From positions 62,001-126,000 of the forward strand of contig CAWDTM010000003.1 of the NCBI GenBank assembly GCA_963805305.1: a stretch of 64,000 nucleotides of DNA, read 5' to 3'. The notes under the pieces were generated by a model. The model did no database searches and was not told where the DNA came from. It worked only from the letters and a program-made list of their open reading frames with translations. Below are positions 48,898-56,053 of this stretch, one piece after another. The stretch comes from CAVXEH01 sp963805305. Lineage in GTDB: Bacteria > Chloroflexota > Limnocylindria > QHBO01. A program made the translations under genes and the position numbers. Every line of letters begins with the position of its first letter. Position 1 is the first letter of the stretch.

Positions 48898-49503
48898 TCA
48901 GGGCGTCGGGAAGGGCAGCCCCCCGGGCAGACCACTCGGCAGCCCCGACGGAAGGCCGCCGGGCAGGATGGTCTTGACATCCGTGGGGAGCAGCGGGCCC
49001 AGGACGGTGAGCACGAACGGTACCGTCGTGCCGCGCAGGATGTGGACCGTGGTCGAGGCGTTGAACGACTCGGTGAACCCCTTGAGCACGCCCAGGCCGG
49101 CGGTCTGGGTCAGCGTCGAGCTGGTGCCGAAGTAGGTGTCCAGGATGACGACCACGGCAGAGAGGATGAGGATCGCCTCGATGCCGCCGAAGAGCGCACC
49201 AAGGGCCTGGTCCATCTCCCTGGTCATCCCCTGTACGGACACGCGGCCCAGCAGGAACCGGCTCGCCAGGTGGAGACCGGCCAGGACGACCGGGAAGGCG
49301 ATCGCGTAGCCCACCAGGTTCGCGTAGTCGGCGGGGATGCTCGGAAAGAACGCGGAGGCGATGGCACCGACCGGGTAGCGGAACCAGGCGCTGACGACGA
49401 AGGAGAGCGCCATGAAGCCGATGCCGATCAGGCGCTTGAGGAAGCCGCTGCGCCAGCCGCCGAAGATGAAGCCGGCGATCCAGCCGACCAGGAGGACGTC
49501 CAT
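48898..49503 (-). CDS. CvpA-family membrane protein
   Basis: 201 residues with four membrane helices; MDVLLVGWIAGFIFGGWRSGFLKRL resembles the start of CvpA (colicin V production) proteins, and the helix-loop GALFGGIEAILILSAVVVILD fits the third helix. The C-terminus ends in GLPSGLPSGLPGGLPFPTP, a repeated Gly-Leu-Pro tail outside the membrane. GAGGGG stands 5 nt before the ATG. Function in envelope homeostasis is assumed for the family but not known. Confidence 0.75.
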   Translation of the reverse strand: MDVLLVGWIAGFIFGGWRSGFLKRLIGIGFMALSFVVSAWFRYPVGAIASAFFPSIPADYANLVGYAIAFPVVLAGLHLASRFLLGRVSVQGMTREMDQALGALFGGIEAILILSAVVVILDTYFGTSSTLTQTAGLGVLKGFTESFNASTTVHILRGTTVPFVLTVLGPLLPTDVKTILPGGLPSGLPSGLPGGLPFPTP

Positions 49504-49645
49504 CTGCCCCTCGGGTGCTCGGGTGCCACGAGAGCCGGGTCCTCGACGCCTTCCGACCGTTTGGGCCCGGAGGCAGGTGTCGATGCGCGGCATGATGCTC
49601 CGCCGCGCACCGAATGTCACCCCCCTTGATGGGCGGCGCTCGTCC

Positions 49646-50167
49646 TCAGCGCTGCTGGGTCGCTGGCTGCGCCGGCTGCATGACCTGGCTGACGCCGTAC
49701 GTGGCGAGTCCGGCCAGGGTCCCGGCAATCAGGAGCAGCCAGAGCTCCGGCTGGGCCAGCGAGAAGCCGATGGCGGCATCGAGCGAGAGCGAACCCGCGC
49801 CGACGCCAAGGATCGCCACCACGCCGGCCGCCAGCGCCAGGGGAAACTCGTATCCCTTCTGCCCGTTCCAGAAGCCGTTGGGCAGATGAACCTTGAGGAT
49901 GATGACCGCCGACTGCGCCAGGAGGACGGCCGCCGCGAGGGGCGTCAGCAAGCCAGCCGCGAGGAGCAGACCGCCGCCCAGCTCAGCGGCCACGGAGACG
50001 AAGGCCCACAACGGCGCAGGCTGGAAGCGCATGGAGGCCATGGCCTTCTGCCAGTTGCCATAACCGGGGCCGTTCCACCACCCGAACGCCTTCTGGGCCC
50101 CGTGCGCGGCGAAGGTCAGCCCTATGGCGAGGCGAAGGGCGAGAAGCGAGAGATCTGCGAGTGTCAT
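49646..50167 (-). CDS. DoxX-family membrane protein
   Basis: 173 residues with four helices. ALRLAIGLTFAAHGAQKAFGWWNGPG is the DoxX N-terminal signature and ELGGGLLLAAGLLTPLAAAVL the second conserved helix. DoxX proteins occur in stress-induced membrane complexes handling thiols or reactive oxygen. The promoter overlaps a perfect 28-bp palindrome, so it is repressor-controlled, probably by a MarR/HxlR-type protein encoded elsewhere. AGGACGGAAC lies before the ATG. Confidence 0.9.
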   Translation of the reverse strand: MTLADLSLLALRLAIGLTFAAHGAQKAFGWWNGPGYGNWQKAMASMRFQPAPLWAFVSVAAELGGGLLLAAGLLTPLAAAVLLAQSAVIILKVHLPNGFWNGQKGYEFPLALAAGVVAILGVGAGSLSLDAAIGFSLAQPELWLLLIAGTLAGLATYGVSQVMQPAQPATQQR

Positions 50168-50216
50168 GCGGGTTCCGTCCTGGTGTCCTGTCTGTCCGGG
50201 TTCCTTTGGCGGGCTC

Positions 50217-50245
50217 AGTGTACCGCTACGTAGTTGCAGACGCAA
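50217..50245 (-). promoter_or_regulatory. promoter of the DoxX gene
   Basis: TTGCGT (50245-50240), 17 bp, TACACT (50222-50217) on the minus strand; leader of about 43 nt. Confidence 0.5.
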
Positions 50246-50253
50246 CTACGTAG
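50226..50253. promoter_or_regulatory. 28-bp perfect palindromic operator
   Basis: CTACGTAGTTGC - AGAC - GCAACTACGTAG, 12-bp perfect arms across the -35 and spacer. TAGTTGC/GCAACTA half-sites are typical of MarR-type repressors. Confidence 0.8.
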
Positions 50254-50263
50254 CCCACCGGCG

Positions 50264-50785
50264 CTAGCCGCCGAGCGTGTTTCGGTGTGGTATCTCGCGG
50301 TGGCGCCGCACCACCCGGACCCTCTCGAAGGCGCCGGGCAGGACCGCCACGTTCCATCCGCCGCGGCGCGCGGCGCTGGGCACCACGAAACCATCGACGC
50401 CCAGCTCGCGGGCCACGGCGGCCACGCGGAGGCAGGCCTCGTTGGGCCGGTCGGGGCTCCATCGACCGGTGAGCTGCGACATGGACACCGAGAGTGCACG
50501 GCGCGTGCCGGCGGACCGCAGGTCGAGCACCTCGAGATCCAGCTCCAGGTCGCAGACCCAGCGTGGATCATCCGCCGGAACGATCGCGCCGCCGGTCGCG
50601 CGGGTCCACTCCGCCCACAGGGTGGCCTCGTCCAGCGCCGCATAGAGCGGCCACGGATCACCCGTGCGGTGGTACCGGCCCGGGTGCGGCGCCGGCTCCG
50701 TCGGCGGGGTGCAGGCGGGGACGTGGACCGCGGTCTGGCGCAGCGCGGGTCCGCGCAGGCGGCTCACCGGCACCGGGCCGCGCAC
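50264..50785 (-). CDS. RES-domain toxin (NAD-targeting)
   Basis: 173 residues of the RES family. RYHRTGDPWPLYAALDE provides the conserved Arg and Tyr, TLWAEW the Glu, and the C-terminal FVVPSAARRGGWNVAVLP the conserved Ser/Asn block. Studied members (ParT, MbcT, Res) destroy NAD+ by phosphorolysis or glycohydrolysis. GTG 50785 has GGAG 6 nt upstream; a CTG at 50800 overlapping the antitoxin stop is an alternative. It follows the antitoxin gene, as in related pairs. Confidence 0.88.
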   Translation of the reverse strand: MRGPVPVSRLRGPALRQTAVHVPACTPPTEPAPHPGRYHRTGDPWPLYAALDEATLWAEWTRATGGAIVPADDPRWVCDLELDLEVLDLRSAGTRRALSVSMSQLTGRWSPDRPNEACLRVAAVARELGVDGFVVPSAARRGGWNVAVLPGAFERVRVVRRHREIPHRNTLGG

Positions 50786-50796
50786 CGTTGGCTCCG

Positions 50797-51120
50797 TCAG
50801 GTCGGCTCCCCCGCGGCATAGGCACCCGCGGCGCCGCGCACGAGGTCGCCCTCGCCATCGGCGAGGAGATCGATGGGGCGCCGTCCGCCCAGGTAGGCGC
50901 TGTCCGCCGTGAGCCAGGCCGTCAGCGCGCGGCGCGGCAGGTCCGGTCCAAGCATCTCCAGGATCCCGTGCAGCTCGGCCAGCCGGCCGGTGAACTGTCG
51001 TCGGCGGGGCCTCGTCCCGGCACGCCATCGCTGGACGGTGCGCGGATGAGCACCCGTCACCTGCGCAATAAGGGGCACCGGGAGACCCCGCACGAATGCG
51101 AACGAGGGGGCTGCAGCCAT
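50797..51120 (-). CDS. Xre/MbcA/ParS-family antitoxin
   Basis: 107 residues. LIAQVTGAHPRTVQRWRAGTR is a helix-turn-helix and RRPIDLLADGEGDLVRGAAG the toxin-binding helix region of MbcA/ParS/Xre antitoxins. In these systems the antitoxin inserts its C-terminus in the RES active site and represses the operon. I start at MAAAPSFAFVRG since TAGCAT ends 7 nt and TTGTCC 31 nt upstream. The stop and the toxin start are 11 nt apart. Confidence 0.85.
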   Translation of the reverse strand: MAAAPSFAFVRGLPVPLIAQVTGAHPRTVQRWRAGTRPRRRQFTGRLAELHGILEMLGPDLPRRALTAWLTADSAYLGGRRPIDLLADGEGDLVRGAAGAYAAGEPT

Positions 51121-51127
51121 GAGACGG

Positions 51128-51156
51128 ATGCTAGACGCCGCCCCCGCTCGGGACAA
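51128..51156 (-). promoter_or_regulatory. promoter of the toxin-antitoxin pair
   Basis: TTGTCC (51156-51151), 17 bp, TAGCAT (51133-51128) on the minus strand, 7 nt before ATG 51120: leaderless. Confidence 0.6.
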
Positions 51157-51206
51157 CAGCGAGGCGACCAATGAACCTCAGACGGGGTTCGACCGGTACC
51201 GATGGC

Positions 51207-52121
51207 ATGTCGGAGCGATCAGCCCACGTCCGCGTCGCTGACACGACCCTGTTCGTCCGCGAATGGGGACCGGTGGGTGACCCGGACGCCGTTCCATTCG
51301 TCTTCTGGCACGCGATGGGATCCGCGACCTCGGGCGCCTACCTGACCGAGATCGCTCCCCGGCTGGCGCGGCGGCACGGCCTGCGCATCGTGGCCCCGGA
51401 TGCTCCCGGATTCGGCCGCTCGCCTGCGCTCGACCGCGAGGGCTATGCCGTCGACGCCACGGTCGACCTGCTCGCCTCGCTCATCGACCGCCTCGAGCTG
51501 GAACGTCCCATCCTCGCCGGTCACTCGTGGGGCGGCGTCGTCGCCAGCTTCCTGGCAGCGCGGCCCGGAGTCCGCACCCGGGGCCTGATCCTGCTCGACA
51601 GCGGTCATCTCGACTACCCCGACGCCGCCGGATTCGACCCTACCCTGGACTACGGGGAGCGCGTTGAGCAGCTCTCCGCGCCGTCGCGGCGCCTTCCACC
51701 CATCCCCTGGGAGACATTCCTTGAGGACGTTCGCGGCGAGCTCCCACGCTGGTCACCGGCGATCGAGGAGCTGCTGCGTGCGGGCGTGTCCGTGGATGGC
51801 GGACGGGTGCGGGAGATCCCCACCCCCGCGGTGAAGGCAGCCATCTGGGACGCGCTGGGCCACCGGCGGGTCTCCGGGGCGTGGGACGGGATCGCCGCGT
51901 CCGAGACACCCGTCCTCCTGCTTACCGCCACGATGCCCGGCGACGCGGCCAGCCTCAACGCGCATGCCGCCGCCATCTACGTCGCGCGCGTCCCGGGCGC
52001 CACCTGGGTCCCCGTCGACGGGGCCCGGCACGACCTTCTCCTCGACGCCGGACCGCGCGTGGCGGAGGCGATCGGCGCCTGGCTCGCCGAGGTCGGGGCG
52101 CGGGTCACCCTCGCGGTCTGA
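51207..52121 (+). CDS. alpha/beta hydrolase
   Basis: 304 residues. Fold markers: PFVFWHAMGSATSGAYL (oxyanion region, with HAMG in place of HGxG), DAPGFGRS, and the nucleophile elbow GHSWGG. The His is in DGARHDLLLD. The acid is probably in the TATMPGD segment, so the triad is less certain than for the hydrolase at 38.4 kb. Possible lipolytic or dehalogenase-like enzyme; substrate unknown. MSERSAHVRVADTTLF begins at the first strand, so I prefer it to the ATG 12 codons upstream. Confidence 0.82.
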   Translation: MSERSAHVRVADTTLFVREWGPVGDPDAVPFVFWHAMGSATSGAYLTEIAPRLARRHGLRIVAPDAPGFGRSPALDREGYAVDATVDLLASLIDRLELERPILAGHSWGGVVASFLAARPGVRTRGLILLDSGHLDYPDAAGFDPTLDYGERVEQLSAPSRRLPPIPWETFLEDVRGELPRWSPAIEELLRAGVSVDGGRVREIPTPAVKAAIWDALGHRRVSGAWDGIAASETPVLLLTATMPGDAASLNAHAAAIYVARVPGATWVPVDGARHDLLLDAGPRVAEAIGAWLAEVGARVTLAV

Positions 52122-52154
52122 CCAGGTCGCCCGGACCGCCGGGGTCGGCAAGGG

Positions 52155-52174
52155 CGGGCCGGCCCAGCGGCCCG
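52155..52174 (+). terminator. GC hairpin after the alpha/beta hydrolase
   Basis: CGGGCCG and CGGCCCG form a 7-bp stem 33 nt past the stop; no T-run. Confidence 0.4.
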
Positions 52175-52235
52175 TGACGGGCGGCACTGTGCGGTCTGCG
52201 TCGCCCCACCGAGGATCACGCCGGAGGCAACGTTC

Positions 52236-52694
52236 ATGAGAAGCGTAATGGCGCCGTCGGCCGGCGTGCGGCCCACGGCTCGCCACCTGCCGGCAGCTGG
52301 CGTGGTCACCCTCGCGGTCGCCGGGATCGTGCTGGGCCCCGCGGCCATCTTCGGCGGCTGGAACCTGGCGAGCCAGCCGGACGGGTCCGGGATGCAGATG
52401 CCCCTCACCTGGCTAGAGCACTCGCCGTTCGCGGACTATTTGGTGCCCGGCCTGGTCCTGCTGGTCGTCTTCGGCATCGGCTCCTTCGTGGTCGTGGCGT
52501 TCGGGCTCTTCCGAGCGGCGGTCGCGCCGTACCTCGCATTCGCGCTCGGCGCGGGCCAGCTCGTCTGGATTGGCGTGCAGCTCGCCATGATCCGGGCCTG
52601 GCACCCGGTCATGCACCCGCTCCTGATCGCCGTGGGCACGGTGCTCGCGGTGGGCGGTGCCCTGTGGTGGAGGGCCTGGCGCCCCGCAGACTGA
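52236..52694 (+). CDS. four-helix membrane protein, unknown
   Basis: 152 residues with four hydrophobic segments at about 20-40, 66-90, 95-118 and 127-145. The first loop (GGWNLASQPDGSGMQMP) lies outside. No family is recognised; short proteins of this layout accompany stress genes in high-GC bacteria. GGAGG stands 8 nt before the ATG. The next gene starts 31 nt downstream, so they may share an mRNA. Confidence 0.6.
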   Translation: MRSVMAPSAGVRPTARHLPAAGVVTLAVAGIVLGPAAIFGGWNLASQPDGSGMQMPLTWLEHSPFADYLVPGLVLLVVFGIGSFVVVAFGLFRAAVAPYLAFALGAGQLVWIGVQLAMIRAWHPVMHPLLIAVGTVLAVGGALWWRAWRPAD

Positions 52695-52725
52695 ACGTTT
52701 CCGGCGCGCATCGGGTTGTCTTCGC

Positions 52726-53160
52726 ATGACCGATGCAGCACGAGGGCAGTTCGACTTCTGGGTTGGCGACTGGGTCCTGAGCTGGGACGGCGGCACGGGA
52801 CGGAACCGGATCCGTGCCGTCCTGGACGGGGCGGTGATCCTCGAGGAGTTCGCGGCCGATCCCCCCGAAGAGCTGCGGGGGATGAGCGTCTCCACGGTCA
52901 GCTCCGAGACGCACGACTGGCGGCAGACCTGGGTCGACAACAGCAGCGGCTATCTCGACTTCCGCGGCGGCCAGCGGGACGGAGAGATGATCCTGGAGCG
53001 TGAGGGGCTCGCGAAGGGCGAGCCCATTCGGCAACGGATGATCTGGACCGATATCGGGCCTGATGCGCTGACCTGGCGCTGGGAGCGGTCGGACGACCAG
53101 GGCGCGACCTGGCGGACGCTCTGGTTGATCCGCTACGAGCGGGCCGGGACCACCGACTGA
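52726..53160 (+). CDS. DUF1579-like lipocalin-fold protein
   Basis: 144 residues. FDFWVGDWVLSW at the start, the central ETHDWRQTWVDNSSGYLDFRG block (residues about 60-80) and the terminal WRTLWLIRYER resemble DUF1579/lipocalin-like proteins, beta-barrels of unknown role with the FDFWxG motif. No signal peptide. TTGTC upstream is the only promoter-like piece, and no Shine-Dalgarno is seen, so it may be read through from the membrane-protein gene. Confidence 0.75.
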   Translation: MTDAARGQFDFWVGDWVLSWDGGTGRNRIRAVLDGAVILEEFAADPPEELRGMSVSTVSSETHDWRQTWVDNSSGYLDFRGGQRDGEMILEREGLAKGEPIRQRMIWTDIGPDALTWRWERSDDQGATWRTLWLIRYERAGTTD

Positions 53161-53178
53161 GCGCGGGGACCGCCGGCC

Positions 53179-54294
53179 TCAGGCGCCGGGCGGCCCGGGG
53201 AGCGTGAAGCGCACCATCGTCCCGCGTCCGGACTCGCTCGTCACGCCGATCGTCCCGCCGTGGCCGACGACCAGCTCTCGCGCGATGGGCAGTCCGAGCC
53301 CGGATCCGCCCGACTGCGGGTCGCGGTAGAAGCGCTCGAAGATGCGCGCCGCTACCTCGGGCGCCATGCCCTCCCCGGTGTCGGCAACCGCGACCGCGAC
53401 GCCGCCGCCCTCGCGGCCCGCCGTCACCCGCACGGACCCGTCCGAGGGCGTGTGCCGGATCGCGTTGGCCACGAGATTGCTCATGACCTCGCGAATCCGG
53501 ATGGGGTCGAGGTCGAGCGCCGGCAGGTCTTCCGCCGTCTCCGCGGCGAGATGCACGCCGGCGAGCTGCGCCCCCCGGGTGTGGGCCTCGACCACTTCCC
53601 GAACGAGGGCGCCGATATCGGTCTGCTCGCGGTGCAGCGGCAGCTCGCCGGCCTCTGCCAGGGCGAGTGTGCGCAGGTCGTCGACGAGGCGGGTCAGCGT
53701 GCGTGTCTCATCCAGGAGCAGGGCGACGTGGGCGGGATCGGCGGCATACACCCCGTCCTGCACGCCCTCGAGATTGCCCTGGATCACCGCCAGGGGCGTG
53801 CGCAGCTCGTGGGAGACGTCGGCCAGCAGCGCACGCCGGCGATTGCTGTCCGTCGCCAGGCGCTCCGCCATCTGGTTGAAGGCGCGAGCCAGGCCGCGGA
53901 TCTCGCGGGCGCCGCGCTCCGGCACCCGGACCGTGTAGTCGCCGGCCTCGACCCGGCTGGCCGCCTCGACCAGGTCCCCCACCGGCCCCGCGGCGCGCCG
54001 AATGCCGCCGACCAGCAGCACCAGGAGCACGATCCCCACGACGGCAAGCAGACCGGCATGCGGCCCCGGGGTGGCCAGGCCCAGGGCGGTGCCGAGAAGC
54101 CAGAAGACGAGCGTGCCGCCTCCCACCGCCACGATGACGAGCACGGCGACGAACAGTGCGACCCGCCACAGAAAGCGGCCGCGTCGTCGGCGCCACGGCG
54201 GACCGCCGCGCCAGTCAGCCGGGGGCCACGCCTCGCCGTCAGGCCACCACGGCGGGCGGCCGCTCGACCAGGGGGGTCGCATGCCCTCAGGCAT
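53179..54294 (-). CDS. membrane sensor histidine kinase
   Basis: 371 residues. A Pro/Trp/Arg-rich cytoplasmic lead, two transmembrane helices (about 42-66 and 75-98) joined by only a few residues, HAMP at 100-152, H-box DVSHELRTPLAVIQG, N-box VMSNLVANAIRH, G-box GSGLGLPIA. Without an extracytoplasmic sensor it may respond to membrane or cell-wall stress, as intramembrane-sensing kinases do. The start at 54294 overlaps the regulator's stop by 8 nt; an ATG 4 codons later is possible. Confidence 0.92.
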   Translation of the reverse strand: MPEGMRPPWSSGRPPWWPDGEAWPPADWRGGPPWRRRRGRFLWRVALFVAVLVIVAVGGGTLVFWLLGTALGLATPGPHAGLLAVVGIVLLVLLVGGIRRAAGPVGDLVEAASRVEAGDYTVRVPERGAREIRGLARAFNQMAERLATDSNRRRALLADVSHELRTPLAVIQGNLEGVQDGVYAADPAHVALLLDETRTLTRLVDDLRTLALAEAGELPLHREQTDIGALVREVVEAHTRGAQLAGVHLAAETAEDLPALDLDPIRIREVMSNLVANAIRHTPSDGSVRVTAGREGGGVAVAVADTGEGMAPEVAARIFERFYRDPQSGGSGLGLPIARELVVGHGGTIGVTSESGRGTMVRFTLPGPPGA

Positions 54295-54964
54295 CGGCCA
54301 GCCGGTAGCCGACCCCGTATACGGTGAGGAGGTGCCGTGGCGACCGCGGGTCGGGCTCGATCTTGCGGCGGATGTTCTTGACGTGGGCGTCGATCGCGCG
54401 CTCGTACGACTCGAAGGCCACTCCGTGGATGGCATCGAGGAGCTGCGACCGGGTCAGGACCCGGCCCGGCTCCCGGGCGAGTGCGGCGAGGAGCTGGAAC
54501 TCGCTGGCCGTGAGGATCACCGTTCGTCCATCACGCTCGACGCGCATGCGAGGAACGTCCAGGACGAGCTCACCGGCGCGGAGGACCTGCTCCGCCAGCG
54601 CCGACCGCTGCCGGCGCAGGACGGCCCGTACGCGGGCGACGAGCTCCCGTGGGCTGAACGGCTTGGTGACGTAGTCGTCGGCCCCCAGCTCGAGGCCCAC
54701 CAGCTTGTCCGTCTCGTCGTCACGGGCGGTGAGCATGATGATCGGCAACCCGGAGGTGCGCCGGATCTCGCGGGTCACGTCGAGCCCGTCGATGCCCGGC
54801 AGGCCCAGGTCCAGGATCACGAGGTCCGGGTGCTGGGTGCGGACCCGCATGAGCGCCTCGCGCCCGTCACGGGCACCGACCACCGTGAAGCCGGCGCGCT
54901 CGAGATAGTCACGCACGAGCTGGGTGATCTTCGGCTCGTCGTCGACGACCAGGATCATCTGCAT
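54287..54964 (-). CDS. OmpR/PhoB-type response regulator
   Basis: 225 residues. Receiver with acidic pair DDE (8-10), Asp52 (ILDLGLPG), Thr79 region LTARDDETDK and Lys (YVTKPFSP); a winged helix ends in LLTVYGVGYRLADA. It is translationally coupled to the kinase downstream. TACCAT ends 8 nt before ATG 54964, and a second ATG two codons later is an alternative. The gene upstream encodes a small membrane protein that may be its target or part of the same unit. Confidence 0.95.
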   Translation of the reverse strand: MQMILVVDDEPKITQLVRDYLERAGFTVVGARDGREALMRVRTQHPDLVILDLGLPGIDGLDVTREIRRTSGLPIIMLTARDDETDKLVGLELGADDYVTKPFSPRELVARVRAVLRRQRSALAEQVLRAGELVLDVPRMRVERDGRTVILTASEFQLLAALAREPGRVLTRSQLLDAIHGVAFESYERAIDAHVKNIRRKIEPDPRSPRHLLTVYGVGYRLADA

Positions 54965-54972
54965 CGGTTCGC

Positions 54973-54978
54973 ATGGTA
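54973..54978 (-). promoter_or_regulatory. -10 box TACCAT
   Basis: TACCAT on the minus strand ends 8 nt before ATG 54964. Confidence 0.45.
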
Positions 54979-55028
54979 GCCCGGCGGGCGGCATCGGCCG
55001 CCGCCGGGCTGCGGGATGGGCGCTTACG

Positions 55029-55445
55029 TCAGCGAGCTGGCGTTGCCGATTCGCGCCCGGCGTCCTCGCGCTCGTGGAGCTCGCGGTGCCATTGCTCGAT
55101 CGACGCGCGGCGACCACCGAAGCCGCCGGCCCCTGCCGGGCCGCCCCACCCACCGGGTCCACGATCGTCCCAGAGGTGGCGGCCCCATCGGCCCCAGCCG
55201 AACAGGGCGCGCAGCAGCGCGAACACGAGGAAGATGCCCAGGATCCAGAAGAAGATCCCGAAGAGGGGGAAGCCCCAGCCCCAGTGCGGCCCGTAGCCGT
55301 ACCAGCCGTAGGCGGCCGCCGGCACACCTGACGCAGTGGCCAGCCCGGCCCCCTGGCTGACCCCGGCGTTATAGACGGCCACGCCCAGCCCGGCCAGGAC
55401 GCCGACGATGACGATCGCGGCCAGGACGCGGAATGCAGTTCCCAT
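55029..55445 (-). CDS. small Gly/Trp-rich membrane protein
   Basis: 138 residues. Helices at about 5-25 (FRVLAAIVIVGVLAGLGVAVY) and 58-80 (FPLFGIFFWILGIFLVFALLRALFG) flank a Tyr/Trp/Gly-rich stretch. The tail is Gly/Arg-rich and charged, ending with a helix SIEQWHRELHERED. The pattern is common for genes located next to two-component systems in high-GC bacteria, but no function is known. AAAGGAG stands 13 nt upstream. The regulator gene follows 64 nt downstream on the same strand. Confidence 0.65.
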   Translation of the reverse strand: MGTAFRVLAAIVIVGVLAGLGVAVYNAGVSQGAGLATASGVPAAAYGWYGYGPHWGWGFPLFGIFFWILGIFLVFALLRALFGWGRWGRHLWDDRGPGGWGGPAGAGGFGGRRASIEQWHRELHEREDAGRESATPAR

Positions 55446-55579
55446 CGAACGCTGACTCCTTTCCCGCGGCGTCAAGGTTCGTGCCATCCGTGGCGGGCGA
55501 CGCCGGGTACGTCGTGCAGGTTCGGCCGGGAATGTGCGCTCACTGTGAACGCGGGAGGGAGACCCGATGATCGACCGGA

Positions 55580-55771
55580 TCAGACCTCGTAGGCGTTGGC
55601 GATGACGAGCACCTCCACCGTTGCGCGGTCCATCTGGACCTCGGGGTGCGCGACCAGGAGGTGCTCCCGGTAGACGACGGTCAGGTCATCGGTGTCCTCG
55701 CCCTCGAGGTGGGTGCCGCACAGGCAGTCGAGGCCGACGAGCTGGCTGATCGCCAGGGTTGGAACGGGCAT
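55580..55771 (-). CDS. 63-residue DUF1059-like protein
   Basis: Short frame MPVPTLAISQLVGLDCLCG..., with CLCG (16-19), HLEGEDTDDLTVVYREHL and VAHPEV. The order Cys-x-Cys, acidic segment, then two histidines matches the small DUF1059 family (about 55-65 residues). A metal site from Cys and His is plausible. GGAG stands 8 nt before the ATG. It lies convergent with nothing and upstream of the Gly/Trp-rich membrane protein, 134 nt away. Confidence 0.5.
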   Translation of the reverse strand: MPVPTLAISQLVGLDCLCGTHLEGEDTDDLTVVYREHLLVAHPEVQMDRATVEVLVIANAYEV

Positions 55772-56053
55772 GGCGCGGATCTCCGCGAGCGAATTTCTTC
55801 TTCTCCGATGGTCCGATCCGGCGGGCGGAGACAGCAGTGCCGAAGGTCCCGTCCCGGTAGGCCTACTCGTGCACGAAATGGAGCTGGAGGTCGACCGTCC
55901 CGGCGTCGGCGATCGAGGGCGCGGCGAAACGGGTCGGCTTCTGGATCGCGCGGTCGGCGAAGGCACAGCTTCGATGAAGGCTCCATGAATCGGGCCCGCC
56001 GGCGTGGTGCGAAGGGACGGCATGCGCCGATTGGGAACGGGTACGCTTTGGCC
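55772..56053. other. 282-bp gap before tldD
   Basis: No complete gene. On the minus strand one frame ends at 55862 with a protein-like stretch (AIQKPTRFAAPSIADAGT, then VDLQLHFVHE) but has no start codon; it could be a gene remnant. The plus strand holds the tldD promoter. Confidence 0.3.
56042..56047 (+). promoter_or_regulatory. -10 box TACGCT, leaderless-type
   Basis: TACGCT ends 6 nt before the tldD ATG at 56054. Confidence 0.55.

Noticed and set aside
50264..51028. Extending the RES toxin upstream to 51028
   Set aside because: The added residues are an out-of-phase reading of the antitoxin gene, rich in Arg/Gly/Pro. The toxin family begins near the GTG at 50785.
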